Shown: positions 1 through 7,737 of the stretch, one piece after another
Numbering within the stretch: the first letter of the stretch is position 1
Layout of the letters: each line of letters opens with the position of its first letter
Assembly (NCBI GenBank): GCA_031284195.1
Contig: JAITAI010000134.1
Span: forward strand, 1-19,666
Direction of reading: 5' to 3'
Origin: Treponema sp.
GTDB taxonomy: Bacteria; Spirochaetota; Spirochaetia; Treponematales; Breznakiellaceae
DNA length: 19,666 nucleotides
Made by a program: the position numbers and the translations under genes
Notes under the pieces: generated by a model
The model's input: only the letters and a program-made list of their open reading frames with translations
Database searches by the model: none
What the model was told of the DNA's origin: nothing

Positions 1-417
1 TTCGCCGTCTGGGTTGAAGATGCCCAGGATCGGGTCGTCAAAACCATCTACGCTACCCGGTTTACCGCTCAAGGCGGTTGGGAACGGCGGCCCCAGTCCT
101 TACCCCAATGGGTCAAGCAATCCGGGCTTGCTCGAATGAACCAGGCTCAGATAGATGCCTTTACCGCTGCGACTCCCCGGGCAGGGCTCCTGCAGTACCA
201 GTGGGACGGTACCGATCAAAAGGGCGCGCCGGTTCCTCCTGGAACCTATCAGATCTATGTAGAGGCAAGCCTCAGGGGAGAGAACCGGGTGGTGTACCAG
301 GCTCCGGTGGAAATCGGCAGCGCTTCTCGGGAAATCCAGGCCAAGGCCCGTTACTTTGGAACCAGCGAAGCTGAACGGACCATGATCGGGCCGGTTACGG
401 TACAGTACAAGCCCTAG
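1..417 (+). CDS. DUF2271-type predicted periplasmic protein, C-terminal part (truncated by window edge)
   Basis: The frame is open from base 1 to the TAG at 415-417 (138 codons); the start lies outside the window. Visible pieces are FAVWVEDAQDRVVKTIY at the left edge, then RPQSLPQWVKQSG, then a YQWDGTDQKGAPVPPGTYQI segment. A charged/aromatic beta-rich opening, a WDG(T/K)D loop and a P-P-G-T-Y turn are the pattern I associate with the DUF2271 family of small exported proteins. These often neighbour flavin/FMN-binding or PepSY proteins, but the neighbour is not visible here. An in-frame ATG at 136 is internal, because the conserved segment begins well before it. Biochemical function is unknown. 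The next gene is convergent, 156 bp away, with no clear terminator between them. Confidence 0.7.
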   Translation, partial: FAVWVEDAQDRVVKTIYATRFTAQGGWERRPQSLPQWVKQSGLARMNQAQIDAFTAATPRAGLLQYQWDGTDQKGAPVPPGTYQIYVEASLRGENRVVYQAPVEIGSASREIQAKARYFGTSEAERTMIGPVTVQYKP

Positions 418-573
418 GGGGTCTCGTGCGTTAAGGGTATGGTTATACAAGGAGAAGGGCTAACAACCTTGAAAGGCAACGGAATATCCGGGGAACAGGC
501 CGTGAAGTATAGCAGCTCTTGAAAGAAGCGCGTCCAATCAGCCTCAACGTACAATCCCCTAGCGCACCGGCTC

Positions 574-1692
574 CTAGATGTCTTCAAAGCGGATCCCTTC
601 CCCTGCGGGGATAAAAGTCCGGGCTCTTCTGCCGATGATTCGACTTTCCCATGACGGAGGAAGGCCGGGACGTAGGAGTTTTTCCGTGCGAAGGACCGCA
701 ACCATATCTGCCGTGATGAGTTCCCCTTCCTGAATGTCCCGGAGGGTATGCAAAGACCGGTTGGTCCGCTCATAATACGCTTCCTCTGAAGGGGCAAGCC
801 GTTTTACACCGTCTCCCAAAACTGCCTGGACTAATGAGGCCCCCCGCTCCTGAGCAATCACCTCGATGAGGGCGACCGGGTCCATTTCCGAAGCATTCCG
901 TATAGCCCGGACCATCCGCTCAAAATCAGCGGGCGGTAAAGCAATGGGATCATCCAAGCCCGAATCCCTGCGAGACAGACAGAAGTGTTTTTCAATGGCC
1001 CCGGCGCCTAAGGCGACCCCCAAAACCGGGACCAGCTCTGGATCAAGGCTATGGTCGCTCAGGCCGACGGGGAGGCCGAACACTGAAGCCAGGCTTTTCA
1101 GGATGCGGAGGTTATACTCGGTCACCGGTGCAGGATAGGCAGTAACGCAGTGGAGGAGGCAAATCGGTATGCTTTGCGGGGAAAGGATTCCGAGGGCATC
1201 TTCAATGTCCCCGAGTTTTGAAACCCCAGTGGAAAGAAAAACCGGTTTCTGATATGAGGCGATTTCCCTGAGCAGCTTCGTATGATTCAACTCTGGAGAG
1301 GCGATCTTCAAGACCTGAGGCCGTAGTGCTTGTACTTCCCGGGCGCTCCTCACGCCAAAGGGGGTACAGAGAAATAAAAGTCCTTTGGACTCCACATAAC
1401 CCTTCAGTTCTTCAAAAAAACCGGGATCTACTTCAAGGCGCTTAAACCGCTCGTAAAGCTGGATAGCCCCGCCGGGTAAACTCACTTCCCCGGTATTGGG
1501 ATGGAGAATTTCATCGGCATACACCATTTGAAATTTGATACACTCCGCACCGGACTCTGCGGCGGCATGGATGAGTTCCCGGGCTTTTACCGGATCTGCG
1601 GCGTGGGAAGTCCCCAATTCCGCGATGGTGAGCACCTGGCGGGCAGTATAGGTCTTATCTCCTATGGTAAAACCCTGATCTATGTTGTTCAT
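574..1692 (-). CDS. N-acetylneuraminate synthase family protein (NeuB/SpsE/PseI-like) with C-terminal SAF domain
   Basis: 372 aa. This family condenses phosphoenolpyruvate with an N-acetyl-mannosamine-type (or related diamino) sugar to make a nonulosonic acid such as sialic, legionaminic or pseudaminic acid. Visible family motifs: IAELGTSH with the catalytic-position Glu25; CIKFQ (Lys53); CTPFG; KIASPE; STG; LHCVTAYPAP (His191); GLSDHS (residues 210-215); AIEKHF (metal-ligand position His236); and LDDP near 247. The barrel spans about 20-260. A SAF/antifreeze-like domain follows (about 310-372), with Arg312 in NRSLH at the substrate-contacting position. Length is close to the usual ~350 aa. 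No strong ribosome-binding site precedes the ATG. No neuA, neuC or pse/leg partner is in the window, so the exact sugar cannot be assigned. It is divergent from the flagellar chaperone fliS. Confidence 0.9.
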   Translation of the reverse strand: MNNIDQGFTIGDKTYTARQVLTIAELGTSHAADPVKARELIHAAAESGAECIKFQMVYADEILHPNTGEVSLPGGAIQLYERFKRLEVDPGFFEELKGYVESKGLLFLCTPFGVRSAREVQALRPQVLKIASPELNHTKLLREIASYQKPVFLSTGVSKLGDIEDALGILSPQSIPICLLHCVTAYPAPVTEYNLRILKSLASVFGLPVGLSDHSLDPELVPVLGVALGAGAIEKHFCLSRRDSGLDDPIALPPADFERMVRAIRNASEMDPVALIEVIAQERGASLVQAVLGDGVKRLAPSEEAYYERTNRSLHTLRDIQEGELITADMVAVLRTEKLLRPGLPPSWESRIIGRRARTFIPAGEGIRFEDI

Positions 1693-1829
1693 ATAGTAGT
1701 ATCTTTATAAAGCATAACAAGTTAAGCCTGTTTCAAAACTCCCGTGAGAGCGGAAACTTCGTTTTCCATGAAACCGGCTTCAGAACAAGCGGTCTAAAGC
1801 CACTTTTTTCCTTACATCTCAGGTGGCAG

Positions 1830-1852
1830 TTTCAAAATTTGACATTTTGAAA
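1830..1852. repeat. Perfect 9-bp inverted repeat with 5-nt loop
   Basis: TTTCAAAAT (1830-1838) and ATTTTGAAA (1844-1852) are perfect reverse complements separated by TTGAC. The stem is AT-rich. It lies between divergent genes, so it cannot be a terminator for either one. It could be an operator or one copy of a dispersed small repeat; which of these cannot be decided from one copy. Confidence 0.6.
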
Positions 1853-1945
1853 AAGTCTCTTACGAGAAAAGCATACTAGGATGCGTGAATTATAACAATC
1901 CCCCTATAATAAAACATAAAAGCCTCTTATAATCAGATAGAGTAC

Positions 1946-1953
1946 GCCGATAA
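1946..1953 (+). promoter_or_regulatory. Sigma-28 (FliA)-type -10 element upstream of fliS
   Basis: GCCGATAA is an exact match to the sigma-28 flagellar -10 consensus. It lies 73 bases upstream of the fliS start and reads toward it. The -35 box is weak: at the expected ~15-bp spacing the sequence is TTAT (1927-1930) rather than TAAA. A TAAA occurs at 1917-1920, which is about 10 bp too far away. The downstream gene is flagellar, which makes the match meaningful. Confidence 0.5.
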
Positions 1954-2026
1954 AAAAGGTATACCGTGTATTCATTACACCGTACCGATCTATTTTTGAT
2001 ATAATATATATTATGGAGGGGACATT

Positions 2027-2479
2027 TTGGCTAATAGTAATACTAATGCAGTATCTGTATACCGGGAGACCAGGATCAAGACCGCCGGTCAGGGACAACT
2101 CATCATTATGCTTTATAATGAAGCGGTAAAATACCTGGACCAGGGTGTAGAGCTCTTAGAGCAGTATCAGGAAAAAAAGAACCCCGATACAATTGAACCA
2201 ATAGGTAAATCCATCTTAAAAATTCAAGAGATCATCTCTGAATTAATGGTATCCCTGGATTTTGAGGTGGGCGGCGAAATCGCGCGGAACCTCTTCTCCC
2301 TGTACAGTTGGTTTAATCAAGAGCTTTTAGAGGTGAATATTACCCTGGATATACAGCGCATCCTCAGTATTCGGGATATGGTCATTGAACTGCGGGGAGC
2401 CTGGGGTGAAGCGATCACCAAAACGTCCTTTGAAAGCAGTGTAGCCGCCTCCCGGACCGGCGTTAATATTTCCGGTTAG
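2027..2479 (+). CDS. fliS: Flagellar export chaperone FliS
   Basis: 150 aa. FliS binds the C-terminus of flagellin in the cytoplasm, prevents early polymerisation and delivers it to the flagellar export apparatus. The N-terminal pattern AVSVYRETRIKTAGQGQLI, followed by MLYNEAVKYL, is the family signature (Y...V.TA..GQLI.MLYD.A...L). The rest is helical, as expected of the four-helix bundle, and the length fits a FliS with a slightly extended tail. The start is TTG at 2027: GGAGGGG at 2015-2021 is well spaced from it, and no ATG lies between that site and the motif. A sigma-28-like box upstream suggests late flagellar control. The next gene begins 7 bp after the stop, so the two are probably co-transcribed. 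Confidence 0.92.
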   Translation: MANSNTNAVSVYRETRIKTAGQGQLIIMLYNEAVKYLDQGVELLEQYQEKKNPDTIEPIGKSILKIQEIISELMVSLDFEVGGEIARNLFSLYSWFNQELLEVNITLDIQRILSIRDMVIELRGAWGEAITKTSFESSVAASRTGVNISG

Positions 2480-2486
2480 GACTGGT

Positions 2487-3017
2487 ATGATCGGGGTATT
2501 TCAGGGGTCTGTGTCCAAGAGTCTCGAGAAGAAAGAGAAAAAAGGGAGGACGGATAGAGAAGGGTCTTCCTTTAACCAATGCCGTGCCATGCTGGAACGG
2601 CTCAAATATCTCCTGTTGGCCCAACAGACCCGGTTTGATTCCTATCTTGCGGTTCTGGATAAGCAGTATGAGGCGATAGCAAATGGGGGGAGTGAAGACA
2701 TCCTCTTCTATGTAGAGTTGGAAGAAAAAATTGGACGAGAAGTCTTTTCTATTCAAAAGGCGGTCCTTCCCTTAGAAAAGCTCTACCGTGCTACCTATCC
2801 TGCAAAGGCTCAACGAAGCGATATTACTACCCTCAAAACTATCCTGGAAGCTCGTAAGGAGGAGGTACGTGTTCGGTTACAACGAAACCGGGATGGGCTG
2901 GCAAAACAGATGACCCTGCTTCGTTCCCAGATACAAACCCTCCAAACGAGCCCCTTGAGAAGGACTTCGGTATACGCAAGCGCGGGAATCCCCTCGTGTC
3001 TTGATATACGGTTGTAA
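2487..3017 (+). CDS. FlgN-like flagellar chaperone / helical protein
   Basis: 176 aa, beginning 7 bp after the fliS stop with a modest ribosome-binding site (TAGGA at 2477-2481). Residues about 30-150 are predicted to be long amphipathic helices with a FlgN-like layout: MLERLKYLLLAQQ, then FDSYLAVLDKQYEAI, then a central YVELEEKIGREVF helix. FlgN-type proteins are cytoplasmic export chaperones for the hook-filament junction proteins FlgK and FlgL. The residues are not distinctive enough to prove this, so the call depends partly on the tight linkage to fliS. The N-terminus (about 1-28) is Lys/Glu-rich and probably disordered. A GTG at 2511 is an alternative start, but its ribosome-binding site would be too close. 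Some other spirochaete-specific helical flagellar protein is the alternative. Confidence 0.55.
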   Translation: MIGVFQGSVSKSLEKKEKKGRTDREGSSFNQCRAMLERLKYLLLAQQTRFDSYLAVLDKQYEAIANGGSEDILFYVELEEKIGREVFSIQKAVLPLEKLYRATYPAKAQRSDITTLKTILEARKEEVRVRLQRNRDGLAKQMTLLRSQIQTLQTSPLRRTSVYASAGIPSCLDIRL

Positions 3018-3020
3018 CTA

Positions 3021-3043
3021 CCCCGTTTTCCAAGGAAAAGGGG
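3021..3043 (+). other. Inverted repeat between the FlgN-like gene and polA
   Basis: CCCC (3021-3024) plus TTTTCC (3026-3031) pair with GGAAAA (3034-3039) plus GGGG (3040-3043). There is one bulged G, and the tip closes as CAAG or similar. No T-run follows, so it is not a typical intrinsic terminator. It ends 21 bp before the polA start and could tune polA expression or mRNA processing. Confidence 0.45.
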
Positions 3044-3064
3044 AACATAAAGAAGTGAAAAGCC

Positions 3065-5980
3065 ATGCCTTCAAGAATTACCGGTAAGCCGCCTTTGTAT
3101 CTTATAGACGGGTATGCCTTTATCTATCGTTTTTATTTTGCCTTGGTAAACCGGCCCTTACGGAACCGTGAAGGCCGGAATATTTCAGCCCTGGCGGGGT
3201 TTGCCCGAACCTTGGTGAGCCTTTTGTATGAGGGGGCTCCTGGGGTTGGGGTGGATAAAACCGGTATCCTTCAGAAGCCTCTCCGTCTAGCCGTGGTATT
3301 TGACTCTCGGACCCCTACGTTCCGGCACAAGCAGTACCCGGAATACAAGGCCCATCGGCAGGCAGCCCCGGAGGATCTCCATGATCAGGTTCCCCTTATA
3401 GAAGAATTCCTTACCGTTTTGGGGGTTCCCCTTTTTCGGGCAGAGGGTTACGAAGCAGATGACATCATCGCGACTTTAGCGCGAAGATGTGCAGCGGAAA
3501 ACCGGTACTGCTACATCCTTTCAGGAGATAAAGACCTGCTTCAACTGGTGAGTAAGGGTATCTATGAGTTGCGGCCTTCGAAAGTCAATACCTTCGGGGG
3601 GAGCAGCCCCTACGAACTGGTGGGTCCTGCTGAAGTGAAGGCCCAATGGGGCGTGACCCCTGACCAGGTGCTGGATCTGCTCTCTCTTATGGGAGACAGT
3701 TCTGACAATGTGCCTGGGGTTACAGGAATCGGTGAAAAGACCGCAGTAAAACTCATTACCCGCTACGGTTCCTTGGATGGAATTTATCAAAACCTTGCAG
3801 GCATTGAAGGAGCCATTGGCAAGAAACTCGCTCAAGGTAAAGCCATGGCCTATCTCTCCAAATCCCTCATCACCTTGGAATATGAGGTTCCCCTATCCCT
3901 CAATCAGAACGACGGCGGGGTTTTTACGCTGGATGCTCTTTCGGTGGAAAATCTGGACCGTGCTGCCGGGGCCCGAGTGCTCTTACGGGAAGGGGTACGG
4001 CAGAGCGCCAAAGTTTTAGACCCTGGAATGGATACTCCGGTCCCTGCTGATGTCCTACTCTCTGAAGGAACTAAACCGCTGCAGGAACCTGCCCCGCCAA
4101 AGTCAGAGCCGAAAGCCGCCTCTGGGGAAGATTCCCAGGAGGAAAATCCAGGGGAATCCATATCCGTGGATCCGGCCCTCTTGGGTGAAGGTACCTATAA
4201 AGTCCTATTAAACCTGGGGGACTTGGAAGTTCTTTTGGAGCAGGCTCGGAACCAGGGCTTTTTCGCTCTAGATTTTGAGACTGATTCCCTGGATGCCTGG
4301 CATGCCCATCCAGTGGGTATCTCCTTGGCCCTCGAACCCAAGGAAGCGGTCTATGTTCCTCTGGCTCCCCATGAGGGGACCGCTCCCTTTCTTCCCCCTG
4401 AGCAGGTACGGGACAGGCTCGCCCCCTTGCTTGCGGATCCGGCTATGACCATCATCGCGCATAACGCCAAATACGACTACGAAGTTTCCCGGGGCTGGGG
4501 TATACCCCGGTGGCAGTGCAGGATCTGGGATACTATGGTCGCCGCCTGGATTATTTACCCTGAGCGGAAGAACTACTCCCTGGATTCATTGGGGATTTTC
4601 CACTTTGGGTACCATCCTCTATCCTATAAAGACATCGTTCCCAAGGACAGTACCTTTGATAAGGTACCTTTGGAAACTGCGGTCCGGTATGCTGCAGAGG
4701 ATGCGGATCTATGTATGCGGTTACGGCTATTGCTGGAACCGAGGTTGCAATACCACGCAGCATCCCTGAGGCTTTTCGGAGAATTGGAAATGCCCTTGCT
4801 CCCGGTTCTGGCGGAAATGGAAGGGGTGGGTATACAGATTAAAAAAGAGGTCCTCAGAGCCTACGGCCTTGAGTTATCCACTGAATTACAGCAGATCCAG
4901 GAGGAAACTTATAAACTGGTGGGCCATGAATTCAATTTAGCTTCTCCCAAACAGCTCCAGGAAGTACTCTTTACCGAAAGGAAACTCAAGCCCGGTAAGA
5001 AGACCAAGACCGGGTATTCCACCGATGTGGAGGTACTGGAAGAGTTGGCGCGGGAGGATACGGTACCGGCCTTCATCCTCCGGCACCGGACCCTGGCAAA
5101 GCTCAAGTCTACCTATGTGGATACCTTGGCGGATATGGCCGATGCTGAAAGCCGTTTGCACACCAGTTTTGTCCAAACCGGGACGGTGACCGGTCGTCTT
5201 TCCAGCCGGGATCCGAATTTACAAAACATACCCATCCGGGATGAAGCGGGCCGCCGGATCCGGGAGGCATTTATTGCGGGTCCGGGAAAGGTACTCATAT
5301 CCGCAGACTACAACCAAATAGAACTGGTGGTCTTGGCCCACCTCTCAGAAGATGCAAATCTCATCGCTGCCTTCAAAGAAGGCAAAGATGTTCATGCCCA
5401 GACCGCAGCCTTGATCTTCGGTATTGATGAAACCCAAGTGCAGGGGGATCAGCGCCGCATTGCCAAGACCATCAACTTTGGGGTGATGTACGGCATGAGC
5501 GCCTTCAGGCTTGCCAACGCTTTGGGCATAAGCCGCAGCAATGCCGCAGCCTTTATTGAAGCCTACTTCAAAACCTATGCGGGAATCCGTGGTTTCATTG
5601 ACGAACTCATTAAAAAAGCCGAGGAATCCGGGTATGCTACCACCATCTTGGGCCGGCGCCGGGCTATCCCTGCTATCAATTCCCGGAACAAGACCGAGAA
5701 AGCTGGGGCAGAGCGGGAGGCGGTGAATACCCCTATCCAGGGTTCTGCTGCGGACATCGTTAAAACCGCCATGGTACGGCTGGATCAGCGGCTTACCGCG
5801 GAAAACAGCCCTGCCCGGATGCTCTTACAAGTCCATGACGAGCTCATCCTGGAAGTTCCTCAATCTCATGCTGCAGTGACGGCTCAACTGGTTCAGCAGG
5901 AAATGGAAACCGCGATTACCCTCAAGATTCCCCTCCGGGTGAGCGTGGAGACCGGCGTCAGGTGGGGGGATTTTCATTAA
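3065..5980 (+). CDS. polA: DNA polymerase I
   Basis: 971 aa, full length for a three-domain Pol I acting in Okazaki-fragment maturation and repair. The 5'-nuclease spans about 10-320 (EGYEADDIIATLA 128-140; SGDKDLLQL 153-161; MGDSSDNVPGVTGIGEKTA 209-227). A Pro/Ser/Glu-rich linker follows (about 335-370). The 3'-5' exonuclease keeps all acidic residues: LDFETDSLD with Asp403/Glu405, NAKYD with Asp471, and YAAED with Tyr542/Asp546. Proofreading is therefore likely active. The polymerase has motif A SADYNQIEL (Asp748), O-helix RRIAKTINFGVMYG (Phe805) and motif C QVHDE (Asp925/Glu926). Motif A reads IELVVLAH where E. coli has IELRIMAH. The ATG at 3065 has only a weak AAGAAG-like site. It follows the flagellar genes on the same strand with a 47-bp gap and may share their transcript. 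Confidence 0.97.
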   Translation: MPSRITGKPPLYLIDGYAFIYRFYFALVNRPLRNREGRNISALAGFARTLVSLLYEGAPGVGVDKTGILQKPLRLAVVFDSRTPTFRHKQYPEYKAHRQAAPEDLHDQVPLIEEFLTVLGVPLFRAEGYEADDIIATLARRCAAENRYCYILSGDKDLLQLVSKGIYELRPSKVNTFGGSSPYELVGPAEVKAQWGVTPDQVLDLLSLMGDSSDNVPGVTGIGEKTAVKLITRYGSLDGIYQNLAGIEGAIGKKLAQGKAMAYLSKSLITLEYEVPLSLNQNDGGVFTLDALSVENLDRAAGARVLLREGVRQSAKVLDPGMDTPVPADVLLSEGTKPLQEPAPPKSEPKAASGEDSQEENPGESISVDPALLGEGTYKVLLNLGDLEVLLEQARNQGFFALDFETDSLDAWHAHPVGISLALEPKEAVYVPLAPHEGTAPFLPPEQVRDRLAPLLADPAMTIIAHNAKYDYEVSRGWGIPRWQCRIWDTMVAAWIIYPERKNYSLDSLGIFHFGYHPLSYKDIVPKDSTFDKVPLETAVRYAAEDADLCMRLRLLLEPRLQYHAASLRLFGELEMPLLPVLAEMEGVGIQIKKEVLRAYGLELSTELQQIQEETYKLVGHEFNLASPKQLQEVLFTERKLKPGKKTKTGYSTDVEVLEELAREDTVPAFILRHRTLAKLKSTYVDTLADMADAESRLHTSFVQTGTVTGRLSSRDPNLQNIPIRDEAGRRIREAFIAGPGKVLISADYNQIELVVLAHLSEDANLIAAFKEGKDVHAQTAALIFGIDETQVQGDQRRIAKTINFGVMYGMSAFRLANALGISRSNAAAFIEAYFKTYAGIRGFIDELIKKAEESGYATTILGRRRAIPAINSRNKTEKAGAEREAVNTPIQGSAADIVKTAMVRLDQRLTAENSPARMLLQVHDELILEVPQSHAAVTAQLVQQEMETAITLKIPLRVSVETGVRWGDFH

Positions 5981-6061
5981 TACTGAAGAGGAAACTGGAG
6001 CTCCTTCCCCTTGACAGGCTGGTGGAGAAGAGCCCTCTACAGACTTTACCGTAAGAACATT

Positions 6062-6135
6062 TGGGCGCTAGAGGATTTGAACCTCTGACATCCACGGTGT
6101 AAACGTGGCGCTCTAACCAGCTGAGCCAAGCGCCC
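6062..6135 (-). tRNA. tRNA-Val (anticodon TAC)
   Basis: 74 nt, folding as a standard cloverleaf on the minus strand. The acceptor GGGCGCT pairs with AGCGCCC, with discriminator A. The D arm is GCTC/GAGC. The anticodon stem CCACG/CGTGG encloses the loop TTTACAC, so the anticodon is TAC, reading GTA (Val). The T arm AGAGG/CCTCT encloses TTCAAAT. The 3' CCA is not encoded; the bases after the discriminator are AATG, so CCA must be added by nucleotidyltransferase. Confidence 0.97.
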
Positions 6136-6156
6136 AAAAGTGCTTGTGCTTTTAAG

Positions 6157-6186
6157 AAACTATCATCAATCCATAAGTTTTGTCAA
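6157..6186 (-). promoter_or_regulatory. Probable sigma-70 promoter of tRNA-Val
   Basis: On the minus strand a perfect -35 TTGACA (6181-6186) is followed after 18 bp by TAGTTT (6157-6162). This would start transcription about 15 nt before the tRNA 5' end, a normal tRNA leader. The -10 box is weak. Confidence 0.5.
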
Positions 6187-6207
6187 GAAGCATCCTGGGG
6201 ATCAGGC

Positions 6208-6290
6208 GTATCAAGAAGCAGGCACCCTTTTTTATAACCCTGAAAAAAGAGCTTTTTCTCCATATAAAGGGACCGGGTGCTTCCTGATAC
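6208..6290 (-). terminator. Terminator-like compound inverted repeat downstream of ackA
   Basis: Arms at 6208-6227 and 6275-6290 are near-complementary: GTATC and AAGC..ACCC words on the left face GGGTGCTTCCTGATAC on the right, with a 4-nt bulge. They enclose a second small palindrome, AAAAAG-AG-CTTTTT, at about 6245-6257 with T-runs on both strands. It begins 9 bp past the ackA stop codon, so termination of ackA is the likely role. TCAAGAAGCA also occurs as a direct repeat at 6183-6192 and 6211-6220. Confidence 0.55.
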
Positions 6291-6298
6291 ACCGGGTC

Positions 6299-7636
6299 TT
6301 ATGTTGCCTCGGCAATAATAGACTTTAGTTCGGGGTGCTTGGCTAGTTCTTCCTTAAGACCTACGACTCTTCCCTTGTTTACATAGTCCTTACTCTGGAA
6401 GGAATAAGTAAACTTCGTGTGGACGTCATAAGTTCCCTTCATCAAAGCATAGGCATCTTCGGTCATGACCAATTCCTCGTCTGTGGGAATAACGAATACC
6501 GGTATGGGAGAGGTATCTGTAGAAATCCGGGTCTCGGTATTCCGAGTATGGGAGAGATCGTTCTTTTCAGGATCGTAGACAATACCGATGCCTTCAAGCC
6601 CTTGGAGGATCTTCTTCCGCATGAAGGTGGCGAATTCCCCAACCCCTGCGGTAAAGACCAGGGCATCTACTCGGCCCAGGATCGCCTTGTAAGCGCCGAT
6701 GTATTTCTTTACCCGGTAGGCTTCCATGTCCTGGGCAAGCCGTGCCCGGGTATCCCCTTTCAGTACCGCAGCCTGGATGTCCCGGCGGTCGGCATATTGG
6801 CCGGTAATACCCAAGAGACCGGACTTCTTGTTCAGCGTATTTTCCATTTCCCCAGGGCTCATTCCGGTCTTGCGCATTACATAGAAGGGCGTTGCCAAGT
6901 CGGCATCTCCTGCACGAGTTCCCATGACCAGTCCCTCTAGAGGGGTAATGCCCATAGAAGTATCGAAAGAACAGCCATCTTTAACCGCATTTATGGAAGA
7001 ACCGTTCCCCAAATGGGCAATGATAAGGTTCGTCTTGAAGGGATCCTTTCCAAGAAGCACTGCGGCTCGTTTCGCAGTATAGAGGAAAGAGGTCCCATGG
7101 AATCCATAACGACGGACCGCATACTTCTCGTACCATTCATAAGGCATGGCATAGAGGAAGGATTCAGGGGGCATGGTTTGATGCCAAGCCGTATCCATCA
7201 CCGCACAATGAGGTACATCGGGAAGCACTTTCTTGGCAGCCTCAATACCCATGATATTAGCGGGGTTATGCAGGGGCCCTAGATCCTTCACCTCATTGAA
7301 GGCCTTCATCGCGGCATCATCCACAATGACCGACTTAGTAAACTTATCCCCCCCATGGAGTACCCGGTGCCCTACGGCCTTGATGACACTCATGTCTTTG
7401 ATGACCCCATACTCCGGATCAGTCAGGGTCTTGATAATGAGATTCACCGCTTCCGTATGAGTTGGGCAGTCATGCTGGACCGTGTACTCTTGCTTACCCT
7501 TGGCTTTATGACCAATAAAAGAACCTGCAAAAGTAACCTTTTCCACGACTCCTACGGCCAGAATATCCTTCGCATCCCAGTCGTATACCTGATACTTGGC
7601 AGAGGATGATCCGCAATTCAGTGTAAGAATAACCAT
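6299..7636 (-). CDS. ackA: Acetate kinase
   Basis: 445 aa. It catalyses acetyl phosphate + ADP = acetate + ATP, the ATP-forming step of acetate fermentation. Residues equivalent to the Methanosarcina enzyme fall at the same numbers: Asn7 (LNCGSSSAKY), Arg91 (HRVLHGGDKF), Asp148 (MDTAWHQTM), His180 (RRYGFHGTS) and Arg241 (MGTRAGDADLA). Also present are HLGNGSS, GITPLEGLVM and the late Glu387/388 (PTDEELVMTED). The ATP-site motif reads AGVGEFATFMR, where GIGEN is usual. After about residue 400 there is a ~45-residue C-terminal tail that the ~400-aa family norm lacks. GCGAGG lies about 8 nt before the ATG. No pta neighbours it. The next gene upstream on this strand is manC, 367 bp away. Confidence 0.96.
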   Translation of the reverse strand: MVILTLNCGSSSAKYQVYDWDAKDILAVGVVEKVTFAGSFIGHKAKGKQEYTVQHDCPTHTEAVNLIIKTLTDPEYGVIKDMSVIKAVGHRVLHGGDKFTKSVIVDDAAMKAFNEVKDLGPLHNPANIMGIEAAKKVLPDVPHCAVMDTAWHQTMPPESFLYAMPYEWYEKYAVRRYGFHGTSFLYTAKRAAVLLGKDPFKTNLIIAHLGNGSSINAVKDGCSFDTSMGITPLEGLVMGTRAGDADLATPFYVMRKTGMSPGEMENTLNKKSGLLGITGQYADRRDIQAAVLKGDTRARLAQDMEAYRVKKYIGAYKAILGRVDALVFTAGVGEFATFMRKKILQGLEGIGIVYDPEKNDLSHTRNTETRISTDTSPIPVFVIPTDEELVMTEDAYALMKGTYDVHTKFTYSFQSKDYVNKGRVVGLKEELAKHPELKSIIAEAT

Positions 7637-7662
7637 ATTAAAACCTCGCTTTCATGTAAGTA

Positions 7663-7684
7663 TAATCCGCAAAACTGCGGATTA
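7663..7684 (-). promoter_or_regulatory. 8-bp palindrome in the ackA leader
   Basis: TAATCCGC (7663-7670) and GCGGATTA (7677-7684) are perfect inverted repeats with a 6-nt loop. The nearer arm is 26 bp upstream of the ackA start. It could be an operator (8-6-8 spacing suits a dimeric regulator) or a leader hairpin. The sequence TATACT on the minus strand partly overlaps its start-proximal arm. Confidence 0.5.
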
Positions 7685-7707
7685 ATTGGTTCTTGCTTTC
7701 TCTCTTC

Positions 7708-7737
7708 TCTATATTTTGAGCCAGTATATCATATCAA
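7708..7737 (-). promoter_or_regulatory. Candidate ackA promoter
   Basis: On the minus strand TTGATA (7732-7737) is followed after 18 bp by TATAGA (7708-7713), in an AT-rich stretch about 70 bp upstream of the start. Matches to consensus are 5/6 and 4/6. This is the best pair seen in the gap but is not conclusive. Confidence 0.35.

Larger units (their letters stand above)
1693..2026. other. Divergent intergenic region between the neuB-like gene and fliS
   Basis: 334 bp without a gene. It holds a sigma-28-like -10 box at 1946-1953 and a sigma-70-like TATAAT at 2000-2005, but the latter has no good -35 at the right distance. A second TATAAT lies at 1905-1910. There is a small palindrome at 1830-1852. 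The fliS ribosome-binding site GGAGGGG is at 2015-2021. Bases 1730-1860 are relatively rich in short TTTC/GAAA inverted words. No coding potential is visible. Confidence 0.6.

Noticed and set aside
6419..6940. 173-codon + strand open frame
   Set aside because: It is antisense within ackA, whose catalytic motifs prove the minus frame.
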